Shown: positions 1 through 5,906 of the stretch, piece by piece | Position numbering within the stretch: the first letter of the stretch is position 1 | How the letters are laid out: the number at the start of each line of letters is the position of its first letter | Assembly (NCBI GenBank): GCA_029977605.1 | Contig: JAPOKN010000036.1 | Span: 1 to 10,013, forward strand | From: Methanobacteriota archaeon | GTDB lineage: Archaea > Thermoplasmatota > Poseidoniia > MGIII > CG-Epi1 | Direction of reading: 5' to 3' | Length of the DNA: 10,013 nt | Translations under genes and position numbers: made by a program | Notes under the pieces: model-generated | What the model was told of the DNA's origin: nothing | What the model saw: the letters and a program-made list of their open reading frames with translations, nothing else | Databases searched by the model: none

Positions 1-233
1 ACTTCAACTGAAACCATACTGTCACGTACACTTTGGATTTTACCAAAAATCTTGTCTCCTTCTTTAAAATCAACAGGTACAGATACAGACGGTTGAATGC
101 TTATTATCATGTTTTCAGTATCTTCTTTTACAGTTCCGCATACTCCTGCTATTAATTCTCCATTATCTTCGTAAACACCCTTTCCAGGCATATATTCCAT
201 TGCGCTTGCTAGTACATCTCCGGGTTGCTTCAT
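1..233 (-). CDS. csl4: Exosome subunit Csl4, N-terminal part (cut by left window edge)
   Basis: Csl4 is an RNA-binding cap subunit of the archaeal exosome, the 3'-to-5' RNA-degrading and tailing complex of the cytoplasm. About 77 residues are visible. They open with MKQPGDVLASAMEYMPGKG and continue with VYEDNGELIAG. This is the family's N-terminal pattern (P-G-D-x-L, E-Y/F-x-P-G-x-G-x-Y-E-x-x-G). Next comes a beta-rich stretch that enters the S1 domain (KEGDKIFGKI, then V-R-D-S). The S1 core and the C-terminal zinc ribbon lie beyond the window. The ATG overlaps the TAA of the upstream methylase by one base (TAATG), with no separate Shine-Dalgarno, so translation probably depends on reinitiation. 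Archaeal csl4 is often found near a METTL5-type methylase, which supports the call. The S1 domain itself cannot be verified here. Confidence 0.88.
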   Translation of the reverse strand, partial: MKQPGDVLASAMEYMPGKGVYEDNGELIAGVCGTVKEDTENMIISIQPSVSVPVDFKEGDKIFGKIQSVRDSMVSVE

Positions 234-820
234 TATTTTGGCAGAGAGGCTATATGATAAAGGATTGCGTTCTCAGTAATACTATCCTTTGAATGGAAAG
301 GCATGCTCTTCATTAGTGGATAATCAAAGCCGTATAGTTCTATTATTTGGCAATTATTATTTTCCACAGTTTTTTCTATAAATTTTCGGGTTTCGGATAA
401 ATGTATAGTCCAGATATTTTTTGCCATACTCATTGCTTTTTCTAAAAATATTCTGTCAGCTCCAGGTCTTTGTGATCCAAACGGAGGGTTCATAATCACA
501 GTATCAAATTCTTCTTCAATTGCTTCTATAGGTTTAGTAACCCATTTGATATCTAAATTTTCCCTTATTGAGTATTTTTCCGCGATATTAATTGCTTCTT
601 CATCAATTTCAAATCCCGTAACTTCGGCTCCAAGTATTGCAGCCGCAATTGCCAGTCTTCCTGTTCCACATCCTAAATCAGCTACTTTTCCAGATAAATT
701 GCCTGCTGAATTGACTTTCTTGATTATTTCAAGAGCAATGTCTGGAGGCGTTGAATATTGTTCCAATTCAGGTTTTGGTATTTCAAAATCTGGAGAATTA
801 AATAATATCTTACTGTTCAT
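233..820 (-). CDS. METTL5-family predicted rRNA adenine-N6 methyltransferase
   Basis: A 195-residue Rossmann-fold, SAM-dependent methylase. Motif I is DLGCGTG (residues 48-54), the acidic SAM-binding residue lies in FEID (70-73), and the catalytic N6-adenine motif is NPPFG (111-115), followed by GADRIFLEKA. LEQYSTPPDIA near residues 19-29 matches the LEQYxTxxxIA signature of the METTL5 / COG2263 family. Human METTL5 makes m6A in 18S rRNA with the partner TRMT112, so a small-subunit rRNA target is likely; the exact site is inference. The length is normal for the family. The ATG overlaps the MCM stop codon (TAATG), and its own TAA overlaps the csl4 ATG in the same way, so mcm, the methylase and csl4 are translationally coupled. 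No Trm112 gene is visible here. A tRNA or other RNA target cannot be excluded. Confidence 0.87.
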   Translation of the reverse strand: MNSKILFNSPDFEIPKPELEQYSTPPDIALEIIKKVNSAGNLSGKVADLGCGTGRLAIAAAILGAEVTGFEIDEEAINIAEKYSIRENLDIKWVTKPIEAIEEEFDTVIMNPPFGSQRPGADRIFLEKAMSMAKNIWTIHLSETRKFIEKTVENNNCQIIELYGFDYPLMKSMPFHSKDSITENAILYHIASLPK

Positions 821-3057
821 TAATTTTTTCTATATTTGTCGTAACCGTCACGCAATATTCCATCACCGCTCTCAACCATTCCATCGAGAAGGTTTTCAGA
901 TTTTTTCCGATTAAATCCTTTTTCATCCATTAAATCTAATATTTCGCTTTTATCCATACCTTCAGGAGGGCCGCTAGCAAGTAAATCTAGTAGTATCATC
1001 CTTGGATCGGTTTCTTTCCTTCTTTGTTTCGCATCTGCTCCAAAAAAGGCGAAGTCTACATCTCCGCCTAGCGTCACTTTCAGGAATAGCTCCATCAAAT
1101 CAATAGCGCGTTCAGCGTGTTTCAAGTCAACGGTTTCTGAAAGATGCATTTTTGCATTTGCTTCAGCTAATCGAATAATAGATTCTAATTGCCTGGGGGT
1201 GATTGGCATTGTTTTATCTTGATCATCTAAATTATGATAAACATTTCGGAGTTTAGTATAGTGTTCTTTGATTCTATTCTGAGCTTGATGTGTCATTACA
1301 GGTCTTAATCTTCGAGCATATGCAATATACAATTTCAATAGTCTTGAATCTATTGGACCTTCAAGTGACTTAGTAGTTTCAATATCAGCTACCTCTCCTG
1401 GTATCATCGTTTCTCCCGCTCTATGACTTTCCAATATTCTGTCAGCTAGTAATTTATCCCTATCAGGATCAGGAGAATCTGTAATTATAAAGAAAATATC
1501 GAAACGACTTAGAAGAGAAACAGGCATGTTTACTTGTGAAGGTAAAGGCATAGTCATGTCGAAGCGGCTTCTTTTTGGATTTGCCGCAGCAAGAACTGAA
1601 CATTTTGATTTTAGTTGAGCATTGATTCCTGCTTTTGCAATACTGATGGTTTGTTGTTCCATAGCTTCATGCATAGCAGATCGGTCTTCTTCTGACATCT
1701 TATCAATCTCATCAATACAAGCAATACCGCCGGAAGCTAGTACCAAGGTTCCAGCTTCTAAACTCCATCTACCTTCACCAAATTCGTCTCTCACGGCAGC
1801 GGCAGTCAGTCCAGCAGCTGATGTTGATTTACCTGTAGCCATAACGCCTCTAGGAGCTATCCTTGAAGCAGATCGCAAAAGCTGGGACTTAGCTAAACCA
1901 GGATCTCCCATCATTAGCATGTGAATATCGCCTCTAATTCTTGTTCCATCAGGTAATTCTTTGTCAACACCTCCGAATTGCTGCAGTGCTAGAGCACTTT
2001 TTTCCCATTCCATTCCGAATATAGCTGGTGCCAAAGAATCTCTAATTCTATTGGCTATATCCTCACGAAGTGCCAACTCCTTTATCTCGATAAGTTCCGA
2101 AGGTGTTGGTTCTACATCTTCGTCTTCACCTACTTTTTCATCAATACTGTGGGCGTATAGGTAAATATCAAATTCACTTTTCTGTCTTCTTCCTTGAAAT
2201 TGTGCCTTCGGCTTAATTATTCCAACTAGAGCTACTCTATCTCCAGGCTGAACTTTATGAGCTAAGGAACTTTCAAAATAAGCAGATAGTCTTTCAGGTT
2301 GCGCTCCAGGCGGTAAGTCTTCCGGAAATTCTTGTATCTCTATCTTTTGTGAATCGATATACTGTGATAAATCATCTCTTAACTTGAAATCGGTACATTT
2401 ACAGCCTTCTGAAGTACACCTTGTTGGCTCCTTGATGGTAAAGAAATCTTGTATGAATGAATTACGATGTCTCTCCCAGTCACATTCAAAATTACCTATT
2501 TCCATTCTAGGTCGAACAGGTGTTGCCTTTCTTACAAGACCTCTAAGTTTTACAGTACGATATAGGTGTTCTTTTCTTAATCCACTTATCTCAACTTCAT
2601 ATAACTCATCAGGAATGCCTACAGGAACGACATCTAAGTCAATCTTAGTTCTGTGTTCTTCTCTGACCCTTTCCTTTGTATCTTCATCGATAAATTCTTG
2701 AACAACATATTTCGCAGAGTCTAATGTTTCGTCAAGATTCCACCTCAGATTACTTGATAATCTTCCGTTGAAATCGGCTACAGCTTCCCAAGTGACACTA
2801 ACAGACCTTTCCCCATCAGGATATTCTCTTGAAACTTTTTGGATTTCATCACTGTATGTAGGTATGCTTTCGGAATCAACTCTTTCACCTTTACATTTTG
2901 GACAAAGCTTTCCATCGTATTCTCCTGTCCCCTCGCACATAGTACATTTTGGGGCAGAAGCTTCTTTTCCAAACTTATCTACAGGTCTATTTCTAGAGTC
3001 TTGGAAGAAGGAACGCCAAAGTTCCATAAGTTCTTCAAGTGGTATGTCATTAGCCAA
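820..3057 (-). CDS. mcm: Replicative DNA helicase MCM with an extra N-terminal zinc finger
   Basis: MCM is the hexameric 3'-to-5' replicative helicase. The protein has 745 residues, somewhat longer than typical archaeal MCMs. Visible parts are an MCM N-terminal OB region (about 70-300), Walker A GDPGLAKS (384-391), Walker B IACIDEID (445-452), sensor-1 AAANP (490-494), the arginine finger in LLSRFD (515-520) and a C-terminal winged helix (about 690-745). Two points are odd. Residues 38-55 hold CTMC...CPKC with EGTG and KG, a DnaJ-like zinc finger not usual in MCM. The standard MCM zinc site keeps C192, C214 and C219, but its CxxC first half has become C-x4-H. The start is TTG: an in-frame TGA lies 12 bases upstream and GAGG lies 7 bases before the TTG. 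No intein is present. It follows the TPR gene by 40 bases and overlaps the methylase start. Confidence 0.96.
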   Translation of the reverse strand: MANDIPLEELMELWRSFFQDSRNRPVDKFGKEASAPKCTMCEGTGEYDGKLCPKCKGERVDSESIPTYSDEIQKVSREYPDGERSVSVTWEAVADFNGRLSSNLRWNLDETLDSAKYVVQEFIDEDTKERVREEHRTKIDLDVVPVGIPDELYEVEISGLRKEHLYRTVKLRGLVRKATPVRPRMEIGNFECDWERHRNSFIQDFFTIKEPTRCTSEGCKCTDFKLRDDLSQYIDSQKIEIQEFPEDLPPGAQPERLSAYFESSLAHKVQPGDRVALVGIIKPKAQFQGRRQKSEFDIYLYAHSIDEKVGEDEDVEPTPSELIEIKELALREDIANRIRDSLAPAIFGMEWEKSALALQQFGGVDKELPDGTRIRGDIHMLMMGDPGLAKSQLLRSASRIAPRGVMATGKSTSAAGLTAAAVRDEFGEGRWSLEAGTLVLASGGIACIDEIDKMSEEDRSAMHEAMEQQTISIAKAGINAQLKSKCSVLAAANPKRSRFDMTMPLPSQVNMPVSLLSRFDIFFIITDSPDPDRDKLLADRILESHRAGETMIPGEVADIETTKSLEGPIDSRLLKLYIAYARRLRPVMTHQAQNRIKEHYTKLRNVYHNLDDQDKTMPITPRQLESIIRLAEANAKMHLSETVDLKHAERAIDLMELFLKVTLGGDVDFAFFGADAKQRRKETDPRMILLDLLASGPPEGMDKSEILDLMDEKGFNRKKSENLLDGMVESGDGILRDGYDKYRKN

Positions 3058-3060
3058 GGA

Positions 3061-3068
3061 CCTTCCTC
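3061..3068 (-). promoter_or_regulatory. Shine-Dalgarno site that fixes the TTG start of mcm
   Basis: Read on the minus strand, GAGGAAGG precedes the TTG, with 7 bases between GAGG and the start codon. It complements the CCUCC core of archaeal 16S rRNA. Because an in-frame stop lies just upstream and the first internal ATG is at codon 11, this site supports TTG as the real start. Confidence 0.6.
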
Positions 3069-3097
3069 ATGCGGCCCCTCATTAAATGTGTTGTGTA

Positions 3098-4006
3098 TTA
3101 TCCGCCGAAAATTCTTTTCCAGAAAGGAGGTCTATTAGCTTTGATTTCAGCCATAAGATTTATTCTAGAGTCAACCGCAGCCATAAAATTAGGATTTATT
3201 TCTAGAGCTTTATCAAAAGCAGCTAGTGCTTTTTCTCTTTCTGTCAAGCCTTTCCATAAAACAGTACCTTTGTTAACCCAAGTATCAACAACATAAGGAT
3301 TCAAATCTAACGCTTTTTCAAATGCTTCTAGTGCTTTTTCGGGCTCATCTAGAGCATAAAGAATATTTCCTTTATTTCGATGTAGAGTATCATCATTTTC
3401 ATGTGATTTTAAAGCATGGATACAAACTTTGAGAGCGGATTTGTTGTCTCCTTTCTTTCTTAAAACCATTACTAAGTCATTATGAGCTTCTTTCATGTCT
3501 GTTTTAAATTTAATAGCTTTTTTAAGACATTTTTCAGCATCATCATATTTTTGGACGAGCATTTTTGCATATCCTTTGTTGTACCAAGCTTCAGCATCTC
3601 TCGGATTTAATCTTAAAATAGCATTCCAGCATTTATCAGCTTTTCCAAATTTCTTTAATTTAGTTAATAAAATTCCCATAGATTTCCACGTATCAATGTC
3701 TTTGGGCGCTTGTTGAGTAGCTTGATGGTATGAACGTATTGCTTCTTCATATTCTCCTAAAAGTTCACAAACTTCAGCTCTACCTTTCAATGCTTCAGGG
3801 TGGTTAGGGCTTTGCTTCAATACAGTTTCAAAGGTATTTCTTGCATTGTCTGGATCTCCAAGCTCATATTGAACTTTACCAAAAGCAATTCTAGCCTTAA
3901 TATCTCCAGAATTGTCTCTTAATATTCCATCAAGTAAATTATAAGCTCCGTCCAAATCACCATTGTAGAGTAAATCATCAAGTGTTTTTTTCCAGTTTCC
4001 AGCCAT
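3098..4006 (-). CDS. Tetratricopeptide repeat (TPR) protein
   Basis: A 302-residue protein made almost entirely of TPR helix pairs, which act as protein-protein scaffolds. About seven 34-residue units can be phased (roughly 37-70, 71-104, 105-138, 139-172, 173-206, 207-240, 241-276), plus a weaker N-terminal one. Signatures include A-W-Y-N-K-G-Y-A, A-L-E-A-F-E-K-A-L-D-L-N-P and A-L-A-A-F-D-K-A-L-E-I-N-P. There is no signal peptide or transmembrane helix, so it is cytoplasmic. The C-terminus ends in PPFWKRIFGG, a short aromatic and basic tail that could touch a membrane or a partner. The ATG lies 2 bases after the stop of the V4R gene, so the two are co-translated. The partner is unknown; the neighbouring V4R protein and Rab-like GTPase are the obvious candidates. 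The fold is certain, the specific role is not. Confidence 0.9.
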   Translation of the reverse strand: MAGNWKKTLDDLLYNGDLDGAYNLLDGILRDNSGDIKARIAFGKVQYELGDPDNARNTFETVLKQSPNHPEALKGRAEVCELLGEYEEAIRSYHQATQQAPKDIDTWKSMGILLTKLKKFGKADKCWNAILRLNPRDAEAWYNKGYAKMLVQKYDDAEKCLKKAIKFKTDMKEAHNDLVMVLRKKGDNKSALKVCIHALKSHENDDTLHRNKGNILYALDEPEKALEAFEKALDLNPYVVDTWVNKGTVLWKGLTEREKALAAFDKALEINPNFMAAVDSRINLMAEIKANRPPFWKRIFGG

Positions 4007-4008
4007 AT

Positions 4009-4458
4009 TTATTTTTTCTCGAATGTGAAGACTCTCTCATCTTCTCCAACCATATCTTCAGCCACGCTATAAGGTTGTTGTAGGAGTCCTTCTAGCACTC
4101 CAGCTAAGCAACCAGATGTAAAATCACAATGATTTTCTTTACCAATAATTCCAATTTCAAGTAAATTTTCAACTTTTACAATAACTTTCTCAACATTAGT
4201 ATCTAAAACAAAAAGATGCCCCAGTCCCGCTTCAGCCCAAGCCTGGTTTAGTACCATGTCTAGGTCTTCAGTTCCCATTTCTGCATAATTTACAGATAAA
4301 TTTAAGCCAACAGTATGTCCACATTTGAACATAATATTCCTAGCTTTATCATCACCTAAGCTTTGTAATTCTGTCCAAAGTGTGCCTAAAAATGCACTAG
4401 GTAGTACTAATATATCTGAAGTTTGTACTCCAATGTCGGTATCGTAGAAATCGTCCAT
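4009..4458 (-). CDS. V4R (Bet3/TRAPP-like) domain protein
   Basis: A 149-residue, single-domain protein that fits the V4R (4-vinyl reductase) pattern. It has an N-terminal helical part with a G-H-T-V-G segment (47-51), GLGHLFVLD (78-86), a beta strand leading into VKVENLLE (94-101), HCDFTSGCLAGVLEGLL (110-126) and a final strand FTFEKK. V4R is a ligand-binding domain of prokaryotes, homologous to Bet3 of the eukaryotic TRAPP complex, which acts on Rab GTPases. Many V4R domains carry a C-terminal E-x-x-C...C-x-F cysteine pair. Here that stretch reads AEDMVGEDERVFTFE, with no cysteine, so metal or small-molecule binding may be lost. It sits directly after a Rab-like GTPase (17 bases) and before a TPR gene (2 bases). 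Family assignment is by pattern recognition; a GTPase-regulating role is inference. Confidence 0.72.
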   Translation of the reverse strand: MDDFYDTDIGVQTSDILVLPSAFLGTLWTELQSLGDDKARNIMFKCGHTVGLNLSVNYAEMGTEDLDMVLNQAWAEAGLGHLFVLDTNVEKVIVKVENLLEIGIIGKENHCDFTSGCLAGVLEGLLQQPYSVAEDMVGEDERVFTFEKK

Positions 4459-4473
4459 AGGGCTTCGGGCCCT
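4459..4473 (-). promoter_or_regulatory. GC-rich hairpin touching the V4R start codon
   Basis: A perfect 5-bp inverted repeat, AGGGC and GCCCT, flanks a 5-base loop. It fills nearly the whole 17-base gap between the GTPase stop and the V4R ATG and ends at the base before that ATG. It is strikingly GC-rich for this AT-rich region and no clear Shine-Dalgarno lies in the gap. It could reduce or gate initiation on V4R, or mark an RNA processing site. The stem is short, so a chance palindrome is possible. Confidence 0.35.
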
Positions 4474-4475
4474 TC

Positions 4476-5012
4476 TTACATTCCCTCGACCATACTTTCC
4501 GAAATATTTTGGAAAGCTTCCCCTACATTGCGTCCATCTTTAGCAGATGTCATCATGAATGGAGCATTTAGTTTCTTAGAAACTTCAGACATTTCTTTTT
4601 CACCAAATAGTGCCTTATCCATCAAATCACATTTGTTAGCAAGAAGGACAACAGGGATTTCACCAGTAACTTGCATCAAGGTTTTAATCCAATCAATAGT
4701 AGATAGTAGAGTTTCACGTCGAGTTATATCACAAACAATCATAGCACCTTCAGAACCGCGATAATATGCTTGTTTAACATTGCCTAGTGTTTTCTGTCCA
4801 GCAACATCCCAAATCATGAGAGTAACATCAATATCTGGTTTAGCTCCACCAGATCTTAATTGAACTTCTTTCTTTACGATCTTTGCTCCAATTGTAGTTA
4901 AATATTTATCATCGAAAGCGTTTATAACGAATCGACGGATTAAACTGGTCTTTCCTACAGCAGGGTCACCTAGGACAACAATTTTCTTTGATACTTTCTT
5001 AGCAGCCATCAT
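4476..5012 (-). CDS. Rab/Ras-like small GTPase
   Basis: A 178-residue, single-domain GTPase with every G motif intact: G1 GDPAVGKTS (15-23), G2 threonine in YLTTIG (T40), G3 WDVAGQ (68-73, with the catalytic glutamine Q73), G4 NKCD (126-129) and G5 TSAK (155-158). YYRGSEG (83-89) followed by a CDIT segment is the Rab-type inter-switch signature, so it is closer to Rab than to bacterial MglA or Era-type GTPases. It should bind GTP and hydrolyse it as a switch. The C-terminus ends SMVEGM, with no cysteine for prenylation, so membrane attachment, if any, would need a partner. The ATG at 5012 is preceded by GAGGT at 8 bases and is chosen over the adjacent ATG at 5009. It is the first gene of the leftward unit, followed by V4R and TPR genes. 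The cellular process is unknown. Confidence 0.93.
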   Translation of the reverse strand: MMAAKKVSKKIVVLGDPAVGKTSLIRRFVINAFDDKYLTTIGAKIVKKEVQLRSGGAKPDIDVTLMIWDVAGQKTLGNVKQAYYRGSEGAMIVCDITRRETLLSTIDWIKTLMQVTGEIPVVLLANKCDLMDKALFGEKEMSEVSKKLNAPFMMTSAKDGRNVGEAFQNISESMVEGM

Positions 5013-5020
5013 GGTTTCTA

Positions 5021-5025
5021 ACCTC
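5021..5025 (-). promoter_or_regulatory. Shine-Dalgarno site of the GTPase gene
   Basis: Minus-strand GAGGT lies 8 bases before the first of two consecutive ATG codons (11 before the second), favouring the start at 5012. Together with the TATA box upstream it implies a short leader of about 15 bases. Confidence 0.55.
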
Positions 5026-5049
5026 GAGATATGACGATTGTTGAGACTC

Positions 5050-5057
5050 TATATAAT
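5050..5057 (-). promoter_or_regulatory. TATA box (box A) for the leftward GTPase-to-csl4 unit
   Basis: Minus-strand ATTATATA lies in the 50-base gap between the fpg stop and the GTPase start. An archaeal TATA box sits about 25 bases before transcription starts, which places the start near 5026-5028 and leaves room for the GAGGT site in a short leader. It is the best promoter candidate for all six downstream genes, since the later gaps are only -1 to 40 bases. No clear purine-rich BRE was recognised. Confidence 0.5.
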
Positions 5058-5062
5058 ATTAA

Positions 5063-5860
5063 TCAGTAATTTTCAAGTTTTTGTTTATTTTCACAAATGT
5101 GAGTACCTCTTTGACCAACAACAATTCTCTTTATTGGAGATTTACAATGTGGACATGGCTCTCCAGTTTTCCTAAAAACTTGTAGTTTTTTCCAAAATTC
5201 GCCTTTTTTCCCTTCAGGTCCTCTAAATGTTAAGAATGTAGTTCCTCCGTAATCAATAGATTTTTTAATTATATATTTTATTGAATTATGCAATTTTTTT
5301 ATTTCATCTTTTGATAAAGTATTTGCTTTTCTCAAAGGATGTATACAAGCCCGAAACAAAATTTCATCAGCCAAGTAGTTTCCGATTCCAGCTATGAATG
5401 ATTGATTTAGAAGTAGTGGTTTGATTGTTCCACTTCTTTTACTAATAAGTTGCTTAAATTTTTTTAAAGTAAAAGTTGAGCTTAAAGGTTCAATCCCTAA
5501 GTGTTGAATAATTGGTTTAGTGTCATCAACAATCCATATCCTGCCAAATTTACGATAATCTACAAGACACATTTTTTGACCGTTATCAAAATCAAATTGT
5601 ACTGTTGTGTACTTTGGAGTATCAATTCCGATGTCTATTCTTCCAGTCATTCGAAGGTGAACGATAATGTAATATTTACTTAATTTAATTATAAGGTATT
5701 TTCCACGCCTATCAAAGCTAATTATTTTTTGATTTTTTACTCTACTAAAATCATCAATACAAGCTTTGGGCCATATAGATTTTCCACCTTCTAGTTTCCA
5801 ACCCTTGATCATTTTGTCAAGTCCAGTTCGATATGAATCAACTTCAGGCAGTTCAGGCAT
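5063..5860 (-). CDS. fpg: Formamidopyrimidine-DNA glycosylase (Fpg/MutM)
   Basis: Fpg excises 8-oxoguanine and other oxidised bases and cuts the abasic site by beta,delta-elimination. The 265-residue protein begins MPELPEVDSY, so the catalytic proline and glutamate are correctly placed after Met removal; this also fixes the start. The conserved lysine lies in RRGKYL (K54), followed by HLRMTGR (68-74), DYRKFGR (101-107) and the helix-two-turn-helix GIGNYLADEILF (158-169). The C-terminal zinc finger is only partly kept: CPHC (236-239) and C256 are present, but the last ligand is replaced (C-E-N-K, K259 in place of Cys). R251 of the DNA-binding loop remains. Fpg is mainly bacterial, so transfer is likely. 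The start lies 46 bases from the divergent cysS start and has no leader Shine-Dalgarno, fitting a leaderless mRNA. Confidence 0.94.
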   Translation of the reverse strand: MPELPEVDSYRTGLDKMIKGWKLEGGKSIWPKACIDDFSRVKNQKIISFDRRGKYLIIKLSKYYIIVHLRMTGRIDIGIDTPKYTTVQFDFDNGQKMCLVDYRKFGRIWIVDDTKPIIQHLGIEPLSSTFTLKKFKQLISKRSGTIKPLLLNQSFIAGIGNYLADEILFRACIHPLRKANTLSKDEIKKLHNSIKYIIKKSIDYGGTTFLTFRGPEGKKGEFWKKLQVFRKTGEPCPHCKSPIKRIVVGQRGTHICENKQKLENY

Positions 5861-5880
5861 TAAAGTATCAAGGCAGACAG

Positions 5881-5887
5881 TTTTAAT
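5881..5887. promoter_or_regulatory. Candidate shared bidirectional promoter box for fpg and cysS
   Basis: The 46-base divergent gap holds one obvious AT box, TTTTAAT on the plus strand (ATTAAAA on the minus strand). Its centre is 23 bases from the cysS GTG and 24 from the fpg ATG. This is the spacing expected if both mRNAs start at or next to their initiation codons. Neither gene has a Shine-Dalgarno in the gap, in line with leaderless transcripts. Not proven: the box is a weak TATA match. Confidence 0.4.
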
Positions 5888-5906
5888 CTCCTGTCCTTAC
5901 AAACTT

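Noticed and set aside
546..914. Plus-strand open frame opposite the methylase and the mcm 3' end
   Set aside because: It lies antisense to two well-supported genes and its translation has no recognisable family pattern. The same holds for the other plus-strand frames within 1622-4764 and those opposite the surface-protein gene.
820..3057. Intein inside MCM
   Set aside because: The protein is longer than usual, but Walker A, Walker B, sensor-1 and arginine finger are continuous. The extra length comes from the N-terminal zinc finger and acidic linkers.
3058..3097. Separate promoter for mcm in the 40-base gap
   Set aside because: No convincing TATA-like box at the right distance from the TTG start was seen; only the Shine-Dalgarno is clear.
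4459..4473. Hairpin between the GTPase and V4R genes as a transcription terminator
   Set aside because: No T-run follows on the minus strand and the coding sequence of the next gene begins at once; a role in translation is more likely.
5766..5906. Upstream ATG at 5766 as the start of cysS
   Set aside because: The added 47 residues are coded antisense to the conserved fpg N-terminus and match no CysRS. GTG at 5907 places C28 and the HIGH motif exactly as in E. coli.
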